Made by a program: the position numbers and the translations under genes. DNA of 64,000 bases from Labrenzia sp. CE80 (GTDB lineage: Bacteria > Pseudomonadota > Alphaproteobacteria > Rhizobiales > Stappiaceae), in assembly GCF_009650605.1 (NCBI RefSeq), contig NZ_WAJT01000001.1, forward strand, positions 186,001 through 250,000, given 5' to 3'. The first letter of the stretch is position 1. Every line of letters begins with the position of its first letter. The notes under the pieces are model-generated. The model was not told where the DNA came from. It ran no database searches and saw only the letters and a list, made by a program, of their open reading frames with translations. Below, piece after piece: positions 23,703 to 32,601 of the stretch.

Positions 23703-24785
23703 ATGAAAAGAATTGAAACACTACGCGAAAAAATGGCCGAAGAAGGCGTCGATCTGATCGTGCTTGCACCGGGCGCACATCTGGGCTGGCTCACCGGAAT
23801 ACGCCCGCATGCGGATGAGCGCCCGTTGCTGTTTTGTGTGACGGCCAAGGACGCAGGCTTTCTGATGCCATCCTTGGAAGCTGAAGATGTGCGTCGACAA
23901 ACGGATTTCCCCCTTTTCGAATGGTCCGATGCAGAGGGGCCTGAGGGTGCGCTGGAAAAGATGTTCGAGACATTTTCCATTCAAAGTGCGCGCTCAATTG
24001 TGATCGATGAAGCGATGCGTGCCGATCATGCTGGGCTCATTCAAGACCGGTTGTTGAACGCCAAGCGGCAGTTTGGGGAATCCACCCTCGGTGCACTGCG
24101 CGCCCGCAAAGACGAGGATGAATATGCCAAACTGAAGCGTAATGCCCAAATCGCTGATCGTGCCATGCAAAAGGCCTGGGACATCATGCGACTGGGCATG
24201 ACTGAATTGGAAGTCGCAGCCATCGTGCGCGATTGCTTCAAAGAAGACGATGCTGTGCCGTTGTTCACGATTATTGGCGCTGGCGGAAACGGAGCGATGC
24301 CGCATCACCATACCGGCGACACCGTCCTGAAAGAGGGCGACGCCGTGGTCATGGATATTGGAGCTGGCCGGGATGGGTTTAGTTCCGATATTACCCGCAT
24401 GGCTGTGATAGGCACACCACCCGATGGCTATTTGGAGGTCCATGCAATTGTCGAAGCCGCGGTTCAGGCTGCAATGGCCGTGGCACGTCCGGGCGTAAAG
24501 GCCCAAGTGCTGGATGATGCCGCGCGCAAGGTGATTACGGGCGCAGGCTATGGCGAATATTTCATGCACCGATTGGGTCACGGCATGGGCGTCGAAGTCC
24601 ATGAGCCGCCCTTCATTAGCGCCTCGTCACAGTCCGTGCTTGACGAAAACATGGTCTTTTCTATCGAGCCGGGCATCTATCTACCTGGTCGTTTCGGCCT
24701 GCGTCTGGAAGATATCGTCATCATGCGGACGGACGGTCCGGAGATTCTTTCAAGCTTGCCTCGCGATGTGCAGATAATCTCCTGA
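23703..24785 (+). CDS. M24-family metallopeptidase (Xaa-Pro dipeptidase/creatinase-like)
   Basis: A 360-residue pita-bread peptidase. The N-terminal creatinase-like domain (~1-130) precedes the catalytic domain with all five metal ligands: Asp218 (VVMDIGAGRDG), Asp229 (SSDITR), His293 (RLGHGMGVEVHE), Glu322 (SIEPGIY) and Glu336 (LRLEDIV). It should cleave Xaa-Pro dipeptides or related substrates with two divalent metal ions. Length and motifs are normal. It sits four bases behind a hydantoinase B remnant, so it probably outlived a hydantoin or N-modified amino-acid degradation operon. Confidence 0.9.
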   Translation: MKRIETLREKMAEEGVDLIVLAPGAHLGWLTGIRPHADERPLLFCVTAKDAGFLMPSLEAEDVRRQTDFPLFEWSDAEGPEGALEKMFETFSIQSARSIVIDEAMRADHAGLIQDRLLNAKRQFGESTLGALRARKDEDEYAKLKRNAQIADRAMQKAWDIMRLGMTELEVAAIVRDCFKEDDAVPLFTIIGAGGNGAMPHHHTGDTVLKEGDAVVMDIGAGRDGFSSDITRMAVIGTPPDGYLEVHAIVEAAVQAAMAVARPGVKAQVLDDAARKVITGAGYGEYFMHRLGHGMGVEVHEPPFISASSQSVLDENMVFSIEPGIYLPGRFGLRLEDIVIMRTDGPEILSSLPRDVQIIS

Positions 24786-24951
24786 AACAAGGCCTCTCGA
24801 AAAGTGCAGTGATCATCAAGATGTTTCTTGAGGGCGACTTTTTCTGCTCATTGGCCAATTTCCGCAGCTATTGCGATTGTCCGGTTTGATGAAGCCACAC
24901 TGCGCCGCCTGACTATAGGTCAACGGCAAGAAAGTGCCGAAACTTGCCACC

Positions 24952-25130
24952 TCACTTTTGCGGCACCACCGGCAGGAAGTAGTGCAACACCACCTTCACC
25001 GTCCCGCCGGTGAAACTCCCGCCATTTGCAGTCAGTCGAACCGGCGTATCGGAATAGAACGCCTGGGGCCGGGTCACCCCTGCATTGGTTGATCTTTCGG
25101 CGAGCACGAGCGATCCGCCGAACTTGGATG
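24952..25130 (-). pseudogene. DUF2793 C-terminal fragment
   Basis: A 58-codon frame (SKFGGSLVLAERSTNAG, RPQAFYSDTPVRLTANGG, SFTGGTVKVVLHYFLPVVP) that closely matches the last residues of the DUF2793 protein encoded at 30898-31668. No start or upstream domain is attached. It is a displaced gene fragment, one of several in this island. Confidence 0.75.
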
Positions 25131-25295
25131 ATTGCCCTATAAGGCCAAGAATGACCGCAAATCATGGTTCAGCGTTTGGGCCCAACTAAACCTAACCCGA
25201 AAGGTCGAGTGAACCCCGGACCAGCAACGGGGTGACCTCCAGACCGCATCACCGTTCTCGCATTGCGTGAGTGATTTGATCGATGACGGGTTTGA

Positions 25296-25496
25296 TCAGG
25301 TAGGACAGAACTGACCGCTCTTGCCGTTAACGTCATAGGCAGTCGCGGAAAAGCCGACGCTTTCTGAACCGTCTGGCAGGGCGAGACCAAGTTTTGGATA
25401 TGGCGCGTCAACTCCAGGAACGGAAACACCTATGCCTTGATTGTAAGCATCCATAGCAAGTAAGGCATAAATTGCATCACCGGGCAGCAAGGTCAT
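25296..25496 (-). pseudogene. N-terminal fragment of a lipase-like protein
   Basis: 66 residues: MTLLPGDAIYALLAMDAYNQ, then LPDGSESVGFSATAYDVNGK, ending abruptly. Lipase-like alpha/beta hydrolases (DUF2974/Mbeg1-type and secreted lipase effectors) begin in this way, with the catalytic part following; here it is missing. Its ATG overlaps the stop of the upstream membrane-protein gene (ATGA). The pairing of a small membrane or periplasmic protein with a lipase is typical of effector-immunity modules, but that reading is inference. Confidence 0.45.
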
Positions 25497-26218
25497 ATCG
25501 AATTCTTCCTAAAAGAACCGTACATCAAAGAGCGGTAGAAAGGTTTTGGATAGGTACGCGAGTATTCACCTAGATAACGCTCAATGTAGTTCGTGAGCCA
25601 AGGCAGGTGCTGACCGATGCCGGTGGTGATCGGGGCATCGGTAAACGTAATCGAAGCGTTTATGAATTTGATGTTACTTCCAAATGCGGCCTCTAAGTCG
25701 TCAGGATATACACGCTCAACACTCGTCTGATCCGCCAGATCCTCGAACTGAACCATAAGAGGGATATACTGCCGTGGAACGTTACATGACCCCGACAGGC
25801 TGCGGAACTTTCTCACGTAGGCAGCGAAATTCGTGCCATTGCGCTTTAAATCGCAGGACCTATTTACAAGAGAACGGAAACGCTCCCCCCAGTTGCTAGT
25901 GGGAAAACTTCCATCTTCAGTCGGGAGTTCCATCAGAACAAACAGTGTACCGCGGCCCGGCAGGTCTAGGACGAGTGCCTGTCCCTTGATCCGATATCCA
26001 ACGCGCGCGTTTCCGGGTAGATGAAACGGCCACGTCGATATCGTCAGCTCCTGAACGACACTTCCGGTGACTGGCTCACCATCAACCTCGACAGTCACAT
26101 CGAGCCGGTAGCGAACGACAGCGGTCGGCGCGAACCAGGACCACAGGCCCCATATTATTGCGCCAAAGCTCAAAAGGATAATGAGGCTACGCCCAAGGCA
26201 ACCACTTAAGCCCTTCAT
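25493..26218 (-). CDS. membrane-anchored protein, unknown
   Basis: A 241-residue protein with one N-terminal transmembrane helix (SLIILLSFGAIIWGLWSWF) and a ~210-residue extracytoplasmic domain with two cysteines (SCDLKRNGTNFAAY; SGSCNVPRQY) that may form a disulfide. No family recognised. It is translationally coupled to a truncated lipase-like frame and lies in a row of minus-strand secreted proteins, which suggests an immunity or chaperone role for a secreted lipase, though nothing in its sequence proves this. Confidence 0.55.
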   Translation of the reverse strand: MKGLSGCLGRSLIILLSFGAIIWGLWSWFAPTAVVRYRLDVTVEVDGEPVTGSVVQELTISTWPFHLPGNARVGYRIKGQALVLDLPGRGTLFVLMELPTEDGSFPTSNWGERFRSLVNRSCDLKRNGTNFAAYVRKFRSLSGSCNVPRQYIPLMVQFEDLADQTSVERVYPDDLEAAFGSNIKFINASITFTDAPITTGIGQHLPWLTNYIERYLGEYSRTYPKPFYRSLMYGSFRKNSI

Positions 26219-26351
26219 GGAAAGCCGACTTTCTGCCGCGCGTTATGCATTTCCAGAATCACTGGCTTACCCCACAATCGTGCTTCGCCGCCCAGCACAA
26301 GTCTGAAAACGGTCCCAAACGAGATTCAAGGCTTCGACATTTCTGAAGCAA

Positions 26352-26465
26352 TTTTCAGAAATCTTGCATAATTGCAATGGCAAAAATTTCAATCTCTGCG
26401 TGCCATTTCAAAATGACGCAGAGATGCGTCGAAAAAAATATGCGTGTGTAATCAGCGCGTTCATC
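26352..26465. repeat. direct repeat copy A
   Basis: 114 bp matching 27512-27627 at roughly 80% (shared blocks such as TTGCATAATTGCAATG versus CTGCATAATTGCAATG, and GTAATCAGCNCGTTCATC). It directly follows the stop of the secreted-protein gene at 26466. Confidence 0.75.
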
Positions 26466-27239
26466 TTACTTTGCGACTTCCCACTGCATAAGAAGGCCCT
26501 CAAGAGTGCCGATAATCTCTGCGTGCAAACCAACGGCGTCGAGCGGCAGAGAAAGCAGTCCGGAAAGCTCCCAATTTCTTAGATCAAAAAATACCGAGCA
26601 CATGCGTCGCCGATCAGTTTCCTTTTCATTTACACATCTGAAAAAAAGATGATAATCCTCGTTTGAGTAATAATAATAAACTCTTAGTCGCGTTTCCTCC
26701 AGAAGATAGGCATTAATACCATTTTTATATTCTGGCTTTTCATTCATTCTATTTAATGTGCTTCTGTATCTTAGCTCTGGATTGTATCTCCTTTTCAAAC
26801 TATTTGCGTAACTCTGCATTGAGTCCACAAATATGAGCCATTCATTGGGTTTCGGATCAGGGTGTGCTTCATCTGGCGGTTGGAAGGGTTTGCGTATGGA
26901 GTGATTTTTGTCGGGAGCCTTTCCATCAGGTATCCAGAATTGTATGGGCAAATTCGGGTGATCGCGGTGGCAACTTTTCATGTCGGGCGAGGGGCGGCCC
27001 TTAAAATATTTCCACGGCACTGCGAAGCGGTGCGGTCCGAGGTCGACTAGAAAAAGCCTTGAAGGATCCAGTGACTTGCGCCCGTACCCTACGGGCGGCT
27101 CGGGTGGTTTGACACATGGAACATCTATTTTTGCCAGATCCTCCGCGGACAATGCATGGGCATGCTGCGTTGATGTGCCAAGAGCCAGCCAAAAGAGGCC
27201 GAGCAATATTTTCAAAGCTTGAAGTTGCTTGATGCTCAT
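26466..27239 (-). CDS. secreted protein, unknown
   Basis: A 257-residue protein with a Sec signal peptide (ALKILLGLFWLALGTSTQHA, cleavage after HALS or nearby). The mature part contains four cysteines (VPCVKPPEPP, MKSCHRDHPN, FFRCVNEKE, RRMCSVFF) that could form two disulfides. No family recognised. It is lower in G+C than the core genes and lies in the same strand run as the lipase-like fragment; proteins with this plan are often periplasmic immunity proteins, but this is only context. Confidence 0.55.
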   Translation of the reverse strand: MSIKQLQALKILLGLFWLALGTSTQHAHALSAEDLAKIDVPCVKPPEPPVGYGRKSLDPSRLFLVDLGPHRFAVPWKYFKGRPSPDMKSCHRDHPNLPIQFWIPDGKAPDKNHSIRKPFQPPDEAHPDPKPNEWLIFVDSMQSYANSLKRRYNPELRYRSTLNRMNEKPEYKNGINAYLLEETRLRVYYYYSNEDYHLFFRCVNEKETDRRRMCSVFFDLRNWELSGLLSLPLDAVGLHAEIIGTLEGLLMQWEVAK

Positions 27240-27411
27240 TCCGCTATCGTCTTCATCTCAATAGGCCTCATTCTTCGTGCTTGCGCACGCCCCTCAGGGC
27301 ACATGGCAGACGTGTGCGTCGCATCCCTGCATGTCAGGTCTTTGGCCCCTGAAGCGCCAAATTGAAAGTGATTGAAATTCTACCTATGTTCCTACCAAAA
27401 GCTGATTTTAT

Positions 27412-27436
27412 GCGTCGAATGGACCCCATTCGACGC
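27412..27436. repeat. perfect 11-bp inverted repeat
   Basis: GCGTCGAATGG (27412-27422) and CCATTCGACGC (27426-27436) with a 3-base gap. No T-run follows on either side, so it is a poor terminator; it could be a protein-binding site or a mobile-element end. Confidence 0.6.
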
Positions 27437-27511
27437 AAGTTCGCGCGCGAGCCCCTTGAGCCAAGGCGAAATCACAAAAGGATTTGGAATTTCGACGTTT
27501 ACAATAGTACG

Positions 27512-27627
27512 TTTTCAAGAATCCTGCATAATTGCAATGACAAAAATATCAATTTTTGCGTGCCATCTCAAAATAGTGCAGAGACACGCCGAAAATTAAT
27601 TATGTATGCGTAATCAGCACGTTCATC
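27512..27627. repeat. direct repeat copy B
   Basis: 116 bp homologous to 26352-26465. In copy A the repeat abuts the 3' end of a secreted-protein gene; here no such gene follows, so a second gene copy was probably lost after a tandem duplication. Confidence 0.75.
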
Positions 27628-27708
27628 GAATTGACGTACCCATACCGAAGTGGAGCAAGTAGGTGCTCAAAACGGAACACCTAATCAATAGACACATCCA
27701 ATCTGCGC

Positions 27709-27822
27709 CGTGCCCGAGAGCTGATCTCGGCCGGGCGCGACGATTACAATCACAATCGCTCACATACGAGCCTCGACGGGCTCACTCTGTGGGAGTATCA
27801 TCAGCGGTCAATAGAGGACTAA
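27709..27822 (+). pseudogene. IS3-type transposase C-terminal remnant
   Basis: A 37-codon frame, RARELISAGRDDYNHNRSHT then SLDGLTLWEYHQRS, matching the end of IS3-family transposase B, where Trp-Arg-x-Asp-Tyr-Asn...Arg-Pro-His-x-Ser-Leu-x-Gly-Leu-Thr is standard. It is followed by a GGGGCTCC...GGAGCAGGTCA-like end typical of such elements. The rest of the element is gone. Confidence 0.6.
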
Positions 27823-27913
27823 AAAACGGGGGCTCCTTGGGGAGCAGGTCAAGTCGATGCGGGATTGAATAGCCGTGGGCTTATCGCGTCATTTGAACTC
27901 CGCATCGATCCAA

Positions 27914-28816
27914 TTACTTCTTGCGAGATACAGGGAATATCTTTTTACCATGATATCTCCTGTAGTCTGGAGATATTGTTATGGGCTCATTCCCCAAAGA
28001 GAGTACCATAACTTCAACCCCATTTTGGACAATCTTATAGTCGCCGGGCTTGATGTTTTTAAGTGTCAGGGTCTCAGGTTGTACGGGTCGGCAATCTCTT
28101 TTGACGTATTTCGAATTCAACGTGTATTGAAAAAAGCCATCTACATGGATTTTGTTGCTGTCGCTATCCAGCTGCGTCGAAAAATTCGAAGTTAGGTTTT
28201 TCGCTGAACTGGTGAGGCAAAACGGCCGAATTAAAAAAGACACCATCTGCGCTGCAGGATTCCAAGACAAAGACAAACGCCCTCTGCCGCCTAACAAACG
28301 TGGATCGGCGATGAGCTTTCCAACTGTCTCTTTTATAAAACGCTTCGCATTGGCGCTTTGCTTTGTAGTATCTCTTGTTAGATCAACTGGCTTCTTAATA
28401 TCTGCCGCATCCAGTGTGAGCGTTCTGCCGGTCTCACCGTTCAGAACAACCTTGTAACTTCCTTGAGGCACATCAAAAAACTCATAGGTTTTATATCGGC
28501 TTCCCATACAGTCAGCTGTTGTGAAAAGAGGTTTCTTGGTGATTGTTTTGCCGATGTAACTGCCATTAATCCGCAGCTCTTTCGCCTGCTTGTCAAAAGC
28601 GAGGCCCACGTTTTCTTTTGTAAATCTAGACGGATGTGTTGCTACGCATCCGGTTGATATCTTTACTGTAAGCTTGCCTGTATTCGACTGCCAGAGAGCT
28701 GTGTAATTTGTTAGCATCTTTGAATAGCCTTCAGGCGGCTGCAAATTATCAGCATGGGTGTTTGCAGCTAGTAGAATAGATGCCACAGTCAGGGTCGAGA
28801 AGAGTATCCGCAACAT
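27914..28816 (-). CDS. secreted protein, unknown
   Basis: A 300-residue protein from ATG 28816, chosen because AAAGGAC stands at good spacing and it yields a clean signal peptide (MLRILFSTLTVASILLAANT, then HA-D). The mature part contains a repeated beta-type motif ending GSYKVVLNGE and GDYKIVQNGV, suggesting two related beta domains, each with a conserved cysteine. No family recognised. Lower G+C than the core. Nothing upstream forms an obvious operon with it. Confidence 0.55.
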   Translation of the reverse strand: MLRILFSTLTVASILLAANTHADNLQPPEGYSKMLTNYTALWQSNTGKLTVKISTGCVATHPSRFTKENVGLAFDKQAKELRINGSYIGKTITKKPLFTTADCMGSRYKTYEFFDVPQGSYKVVLNGETGRTLTLDAADIKKPVDLTRDTTKQSANAKRFIKETVGKLIADPRLLGGRGRLSLSWNPAAQMVSFLIRPFCLTSSAKNLTSNFSTQLDSDSNKIHVDGFFQYTLNSKYVKRDCRPVQPETLTLKNIKPGDYKIVQNGVEVMVLSLGNEPITISPDYRRYHGKKIFPVSRKK

Positions 28817-29135
28817 AAAAACGTCCTTTAATTTGTATGGTGAATTCAACCTACAATCCAGGACATGGAGCTGCACTGGGGTGAGCACCCCATACTCACG
28901 GCCACCCGTTTTTGCGTCTTGAGGTCGGGTTCATGACGCTATTTGAATAGCGTTTGGAGGCCTTTTAAACCCCTTTCAATCACTATTTGAAGCGCCAGAT
29001 AGGGGTGGAAATTATGAATTCGCTGCACATAGGCCCAGGTCCGTAATGCGGACGAAGCTCCCGTTTTTTCGGAGTTGCATAATGTCCGGTATAGCGAAGC
29101 CTTTCTGATACGAAGAAGCGAGAGCGAAGCGCGTG

Positions 29136-30092
29136 CTAGAAACACAGATTTTGATTTTTCTTGGCTACAATTGCCTCAAGCCAGTGCGCGCACTTGCTCA
29201 CATGGGGCAGATCATGGGTGTCGCTTCGGCGGAGGAGCCAAATCTCTGCGCTTAAATCGGAAGCCGTTTTCGTCTCGACCCGTACGAACTGATGATGATC
29301 GCCCACAAACTTTGGGAGGGCTGCTATTCCGAGGCCAGCAACAACCGCATCAATCTGAAGTCTCACGTTTGCTGTCTGCATCCAAAGCGGCGCATGATCG
29401 GTTGTGTCCCGAAACCACTTTGACGTGCCCATGTGATCAAAATCATCGCTCCATCCGATCAAACTGTGATCTGCAAAACTGTCTATGTCGGGCCCACATT
29501 TGCGGTCCGCGAGATAGTTCGGCGCTGCATACAAAGCGCGCGAAAGCTCGCCAATTTTCTTTGCTGTATAATCCCCGCCATCAGGCCTCGCGAGCCTTAC
29601 GACAAGATCATTAGAGCGCTCCGCCAGTCGGTTCGTGCGCGCAGCGTTCGAAATATCAAGCCGGACGGATGACGTGGCGCCTTCGACATCAGCGAGGCCC
29701 GGCACGATTACATAGGCCCCTAGCAGTTCGGGTAGCGCGATCTTTACACGTGGTTGCGGCGCGTCTTGAACCGACGTGGCATGGCGTTCAAGGAACCGCA
29801 TTTCAGCGGCCACGCGTTCCGCATGCGGTCGCAAGGAGGCTCCAGAAGGTGTCAGTACGTAGCCGCTTTGTAACTTGCTAAAAAGAACAACACCATAGGA
29901 CGCTTCAAGCTCCCGTATCCGCCTTGCGACCGTTGAAGGGCTTGTTTTCATTATCTGAGCAGCTTCGGTCAGGTTGCCTGTTTTCGCTGTCACAAGAAAG
30001 TACCGGACATCGTTCCAATTCACGCGGCTTCTCCTTGATGAGTTCAATGCTGCAGCATTCCGATTTTTCATAAATAAAAAAAAGGTGCGCAT
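29136..30092 (-). CDS. LysR-family regulator
   Basis: A LysR-type regulator of ~295-318 residues. The N-terminal HTH begins WNDVRYFLVTAKTGNLTEAA with STVARRIRELEA as recognition helix; a periplasmic-binding-like effector domain follows (LDISNAARTNRLAERSNDL). The true start is probably near RVNWNDVRYF rather than at 30092, whose first 25 residues are not LysR-like. It is divergent from a LysE-type exporter gene, the usual arrangement for amino-acid export control. Confidence 0.85.
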   Translation of the reverse strand: MRTFFLFMKNRNAAALNSSRRSRVNWNDVRYFLVTAKTGNLTEAAQIMKTSPSTVARRIRELEASYGVVLFSKLQSGYVLTPSGASLRPHAERVAAEMRFLERHATSVQDAPQPRVKIALPELLGAYVIVPGLADVEGATSSVRLDISNAARTNRLAERSNDLVVRLARPDGGDYTAKKIGELSRALYAAPNYLADRKCGPDIDSFADHSLIGWSDDFDHMGTSKWFRDTTDHAPLWMQTANVRLQIDAVVAGLGIAALPKFVGDHHQFVRVETKTASDLSAEIWLLRRSDTHDLPHVSKCAHWLEAIVAKKNQNLCF

Positions 30093-30156
30093 ATTTATGC
30101 ATATCGTTACCTCTGCATCTCGGCCAGTGTGGAGTCATAATCTAAAGGGGACAGAT

Positions 30157-30753
30157 ATGAATCCGAGCATAGACTGGTCGCTCTGGCTTTTGACGATGAT
30201 GCCGCTCATTTTCAGCGCAGGTCCGGGGAATATCATGGTTGCGGCCGCTGGGGTACAAAGTGGTTTCAGCGGCTCACTAAGTTTTATTTTTGGGCTGGAC
30301 CTGACATATTTTATTTTGTCGATGACGGTCGGTTTGGGACTTGGTGATTTGCTTCAGGCATACCCAAGCGCAGCGAAATATCTGAGCTTTTTCGGCATTG
30401 CCTACATTGTCTACCTTGCAAGCCGCTTTCTGCGATCCTCAACGATTGGAACCGCCAACACCGTAGTGTCGTTCGGGCTAAAGGACGGGATGCTTGTTCA
30501 GATCACCAATACAAAAGGTGTGATCATGTTGATCGTGATGTTCTCAGAATTCTCACGCACAGGATCACTCGGCCACGTCCTGATACTCAGTGTGGCGTTG
30601 GTTGGATTAAACCTTGTCTCACATCTTTTATGGGCAAGTGCGGGAGGCATCATAAGAAACGTCATGGAGTGCCATCCGCAGGTTCTGCAGATACAAAATA
30701 TGATCTTCGGCATCATGCTATTAGGCGTCGCGATATGGTTGATGTTCCGTTGA
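30157..30753 (+). CDS. LysE/RhtB-family amino-acid exporter
   Basis: A 198-residue inner-membrane protein with about six hydrophobic segments and the family start WLLTMMPLIFSAGPGNIMVA (the x-P-G-P-x-hydrophobic element). ATG 30157 is preceded by AAAGGGG at ideal spacing; the longer open frame upstream is spurious. It should export an amino acid or derivative. Divergence from the LysR gene suggests that the regulator controls it. Confidence 0.85.
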   Translation: MNPSIDWSLWLLTMMPLIFSAGPGNIMVAAAGVQSGFSGSLSFIFGLDLTYFILSMTVGLGLGDLLQAYPSAAKYLSFFGIAYIVYLASRFLRSSTIGTANTVVSFGLKDGMLVQITNTKGVIMLIVMFSEFSRTGSLGHVLILSVALVGLNLVSHLLWASAGGIIRNVMECHPQVLQIQNMIFGIMLLGVAIWLMFR

Positions 30754-30897
30754 TCAGAATACATCACAAACGAGCTATTTTGGCATTCTCGCGATAGCGG
30801 AGTTTAGCTGCTTCACCGGATTTCGGTCACTATGGACGCTTTCCGATCATTTGCTGCAGTTTCCACAAATGACCATAGTGGACCAAGACTGAAATTC

Positions 30898-31668
30898 TTA
30901 TTCTGCCGGCACCACCGACAGAAAGTAGTGCAGCACCATCTTCACGGCTCCACCGGTGAAACTCCCGCCATTGGTCGTCAGCCGTACGGCGGTATCCGAA
31001 TAGAACGCCTGCGACCCGATCAGCCCGGCATTGTTGGAGCCTTCCGCGACCCCGAGCGATCCGCCGAACTTGGATGTCTCACCGGATATCCCGCAGTCGT
31101 AGGAGCAGGCACCGGTGATGGTGGTCGTGGTCCGTGTCGAGACGCCAAAGACGATCACCTGGTTCGGTATGACGATCGACGTGTCGACGCTGGCACCGGA
31201 CAAGCCGGTTAGTTCTTCCTCAACGGTGCCGATCCTGCTCTCTGCCCCTGAGGCGGTCCGCGACACCGTCGCCACCTCCGACAGCAACGTGTCATAATCC
31301 TTCCAGCCGACACCCGTGTAGACCGCCAGCGTCCCCTCGTCGGCGACATAGGCGATCATCTCGAGCACCGGCGGATAGAACGCCCAGGCCCTGTCTGCAT
31401 AGCTTGCAATCTGACCATCTTGCCCGGCCCAGTCGCCACGAGAGAACTGCCGCCCTCGCTGGCTGCCGCGTCCTATGCCGTCAGAGATCTGGAATATGCG
31501 GATGCCGTTTGATGGCTGTGATGATCCGGAGCCGGCGATCTGCCGTGCTGCGGTGCCGGTGTGCCCCGGCGTCGTCAGACTAGAGACAGCCTGGACCACC
31601 GATCCGCCATCAAGGAGCCCCAGCTCAAAGGTCTCTTGCTGCTCTACGAGGGACACGTCATTCTGCAT
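30898..31668 (-). CDS. DUF2793 phage-related protein
   Basis: From ATG 31668 about 256 residues. The family core is clear: GQDGQIASYADRAWAFYPPV, MIAYVADEGTLAVYTGVGW, then a C-terminal beta domain (SKFGGSLGVAEGSNNAGLIG, FYSDTAVRLTTNGGSFTGG). The stretch between residues ~40 and ~85 lacks the usual spacing and may contain compensating indels, so the gene may be impaired. DUF2793 proteins occur in prophages and gene-transfer-agent clusters as host-range or tail components. No other phage gene is adjacent. Shorter relics of it lie at 24952, ~33008 and ~35990. Confidence 0.55.
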   Translation of the reverse strand: MQNDVSLVEQQETFELGLLDGGSVVQAVSSLTTPGHTGTAARQIAGSGSSQPSNGIRIFQISDGIGRGSQRGRQFSRGDWAGQDGQIASYADRAWAFYPPVLEMIAYVADEGTLAVYTGVGWKDYDTLLSEVATVSRTASGAESRIGTVEEELTGLSGASVDTSIVIPNQVIVFGVSTRTTTTITGACSYDCGISGETSKFGGSLGVAEGSNNAGLIGSQAFYSDTAVRLTTNGGSFTGGAVKMVLHYFLSVVPAE

Positions 31669-31926
31669 AGGCTCTAGTGAGTGATTGAGAGCCCTGAGGG
31701 GGGCGAGATGCTCGATGCGTTTCCTTGGGCCCGACCAAGGCAATGTTCTTGGGCTATTTGAGGAAGGCTGCGTTGTGTTTTGGAGAAGGGGATTTGCCCG
31801 GCTCCACAAGAAGCCGGGCTTTCGGTTTCAACAACAAGGTCTGACGAAACGATCGCATATGCTGCAGGACGTTCTGCGGGTCAGCTTTCACCGAATGCCG
31901 GGACCACCTACCTTTGTCTTGGTTTG

Positions 31927-32601
31927 TTATTCGGCGGCGGCCAGGTCGCCGCGCTCGGCTGCACCGACCTCGCCAAACCGGCCTGCATAGGCCTCAATCT
32001 CGTCAATTGAGAGTCCTGAAACGGCCTTCCATTGCTTTTGATTGTATTCTTCGGTTTCTAGCTCAGTCCAGAAGCTGTCGTTGAGCCGGTTGATCATGTT
32101 GAACATCGCGCAAGCCATTGAGATTTCCACGATCTCGGTATCCGTGAAATTGGCCTTCATGTTCTCCCAAGTCTCTTTGTCGCGTTGCGCGGTGTTCTGG
32201 GTCATGGCTTCGGACCAAGCAATCGCTGCCCGGTCGCGCTCGTTGAAAAGAGGGTTTGTCTTGTAGCTGTCGTCCATCATGGCTTCGAGCTCTTGGTCCG
32301 AAATGCCCAGGCCCTGACCAAATACCGATGTGTGGGCGGTGCAGTATTCGCAGGCATTGACCATTGATGTCTTGATGCATGCCAGTCCCCGCAGCCGGGA
32401 GTCTGTTGTTGCGCCCAGATCCGGCTGGCGGACCGCGGCAACAAGGCCGCCAAACCAGCGGGCAAGATAGGGACTGTGCGTTGCCAGAATTCTCTGGAGG
32501 TTGGCAGTTCTTCCCAAAAATCTGTCCGAGGCTTCGTAGACTAGTTTTGCGGTTCCGGTCGCTTCTTCATGGCTCAAGCCCGTAAGTCTTTGTGACATCA
32601 T
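31927..32601 (-). CDS. carboxymuconolactone decarboxylase/AhpD-like protein
   Basis: A 224-residue helical protein of the CMD/AhpD superfamily. The peroxidase-type motif is complete: ACEYCTAHTSVFG (Cys-x-x-Cys-x-x-His) near residue 88, preceded by CIKTSMVN. Such proteins reduce peroxides or act as small carbon-chain decarboxylases; the CxxC favours the redox role. An extra C-terminal acidic tail (~45 residues) follows the fold. ATG 32601 has a weak AGGGAGG upstream. It stands alone on the minus strand. Confidence 0.8.
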   Translation of the reverse strand: MMSQRLTGLSHEEATGTAKLVYEASDRFLGRTANLQRILATHSPYLARWFGGLVAAVRQPDLGATTDSRLRGLACIKTSMVNACEYCTAHTSVFGQGLGISDQELEAMMDDSYKTNPLFNERDRAAIAWSEAMTQNTAQRDKETWENMKANFTDTEIVEISMACAMFNMINRLNDSFWTELETEEYNQKQWKAVSGLSIDEIEAYAGRFGEVGAAERGDLAAAE

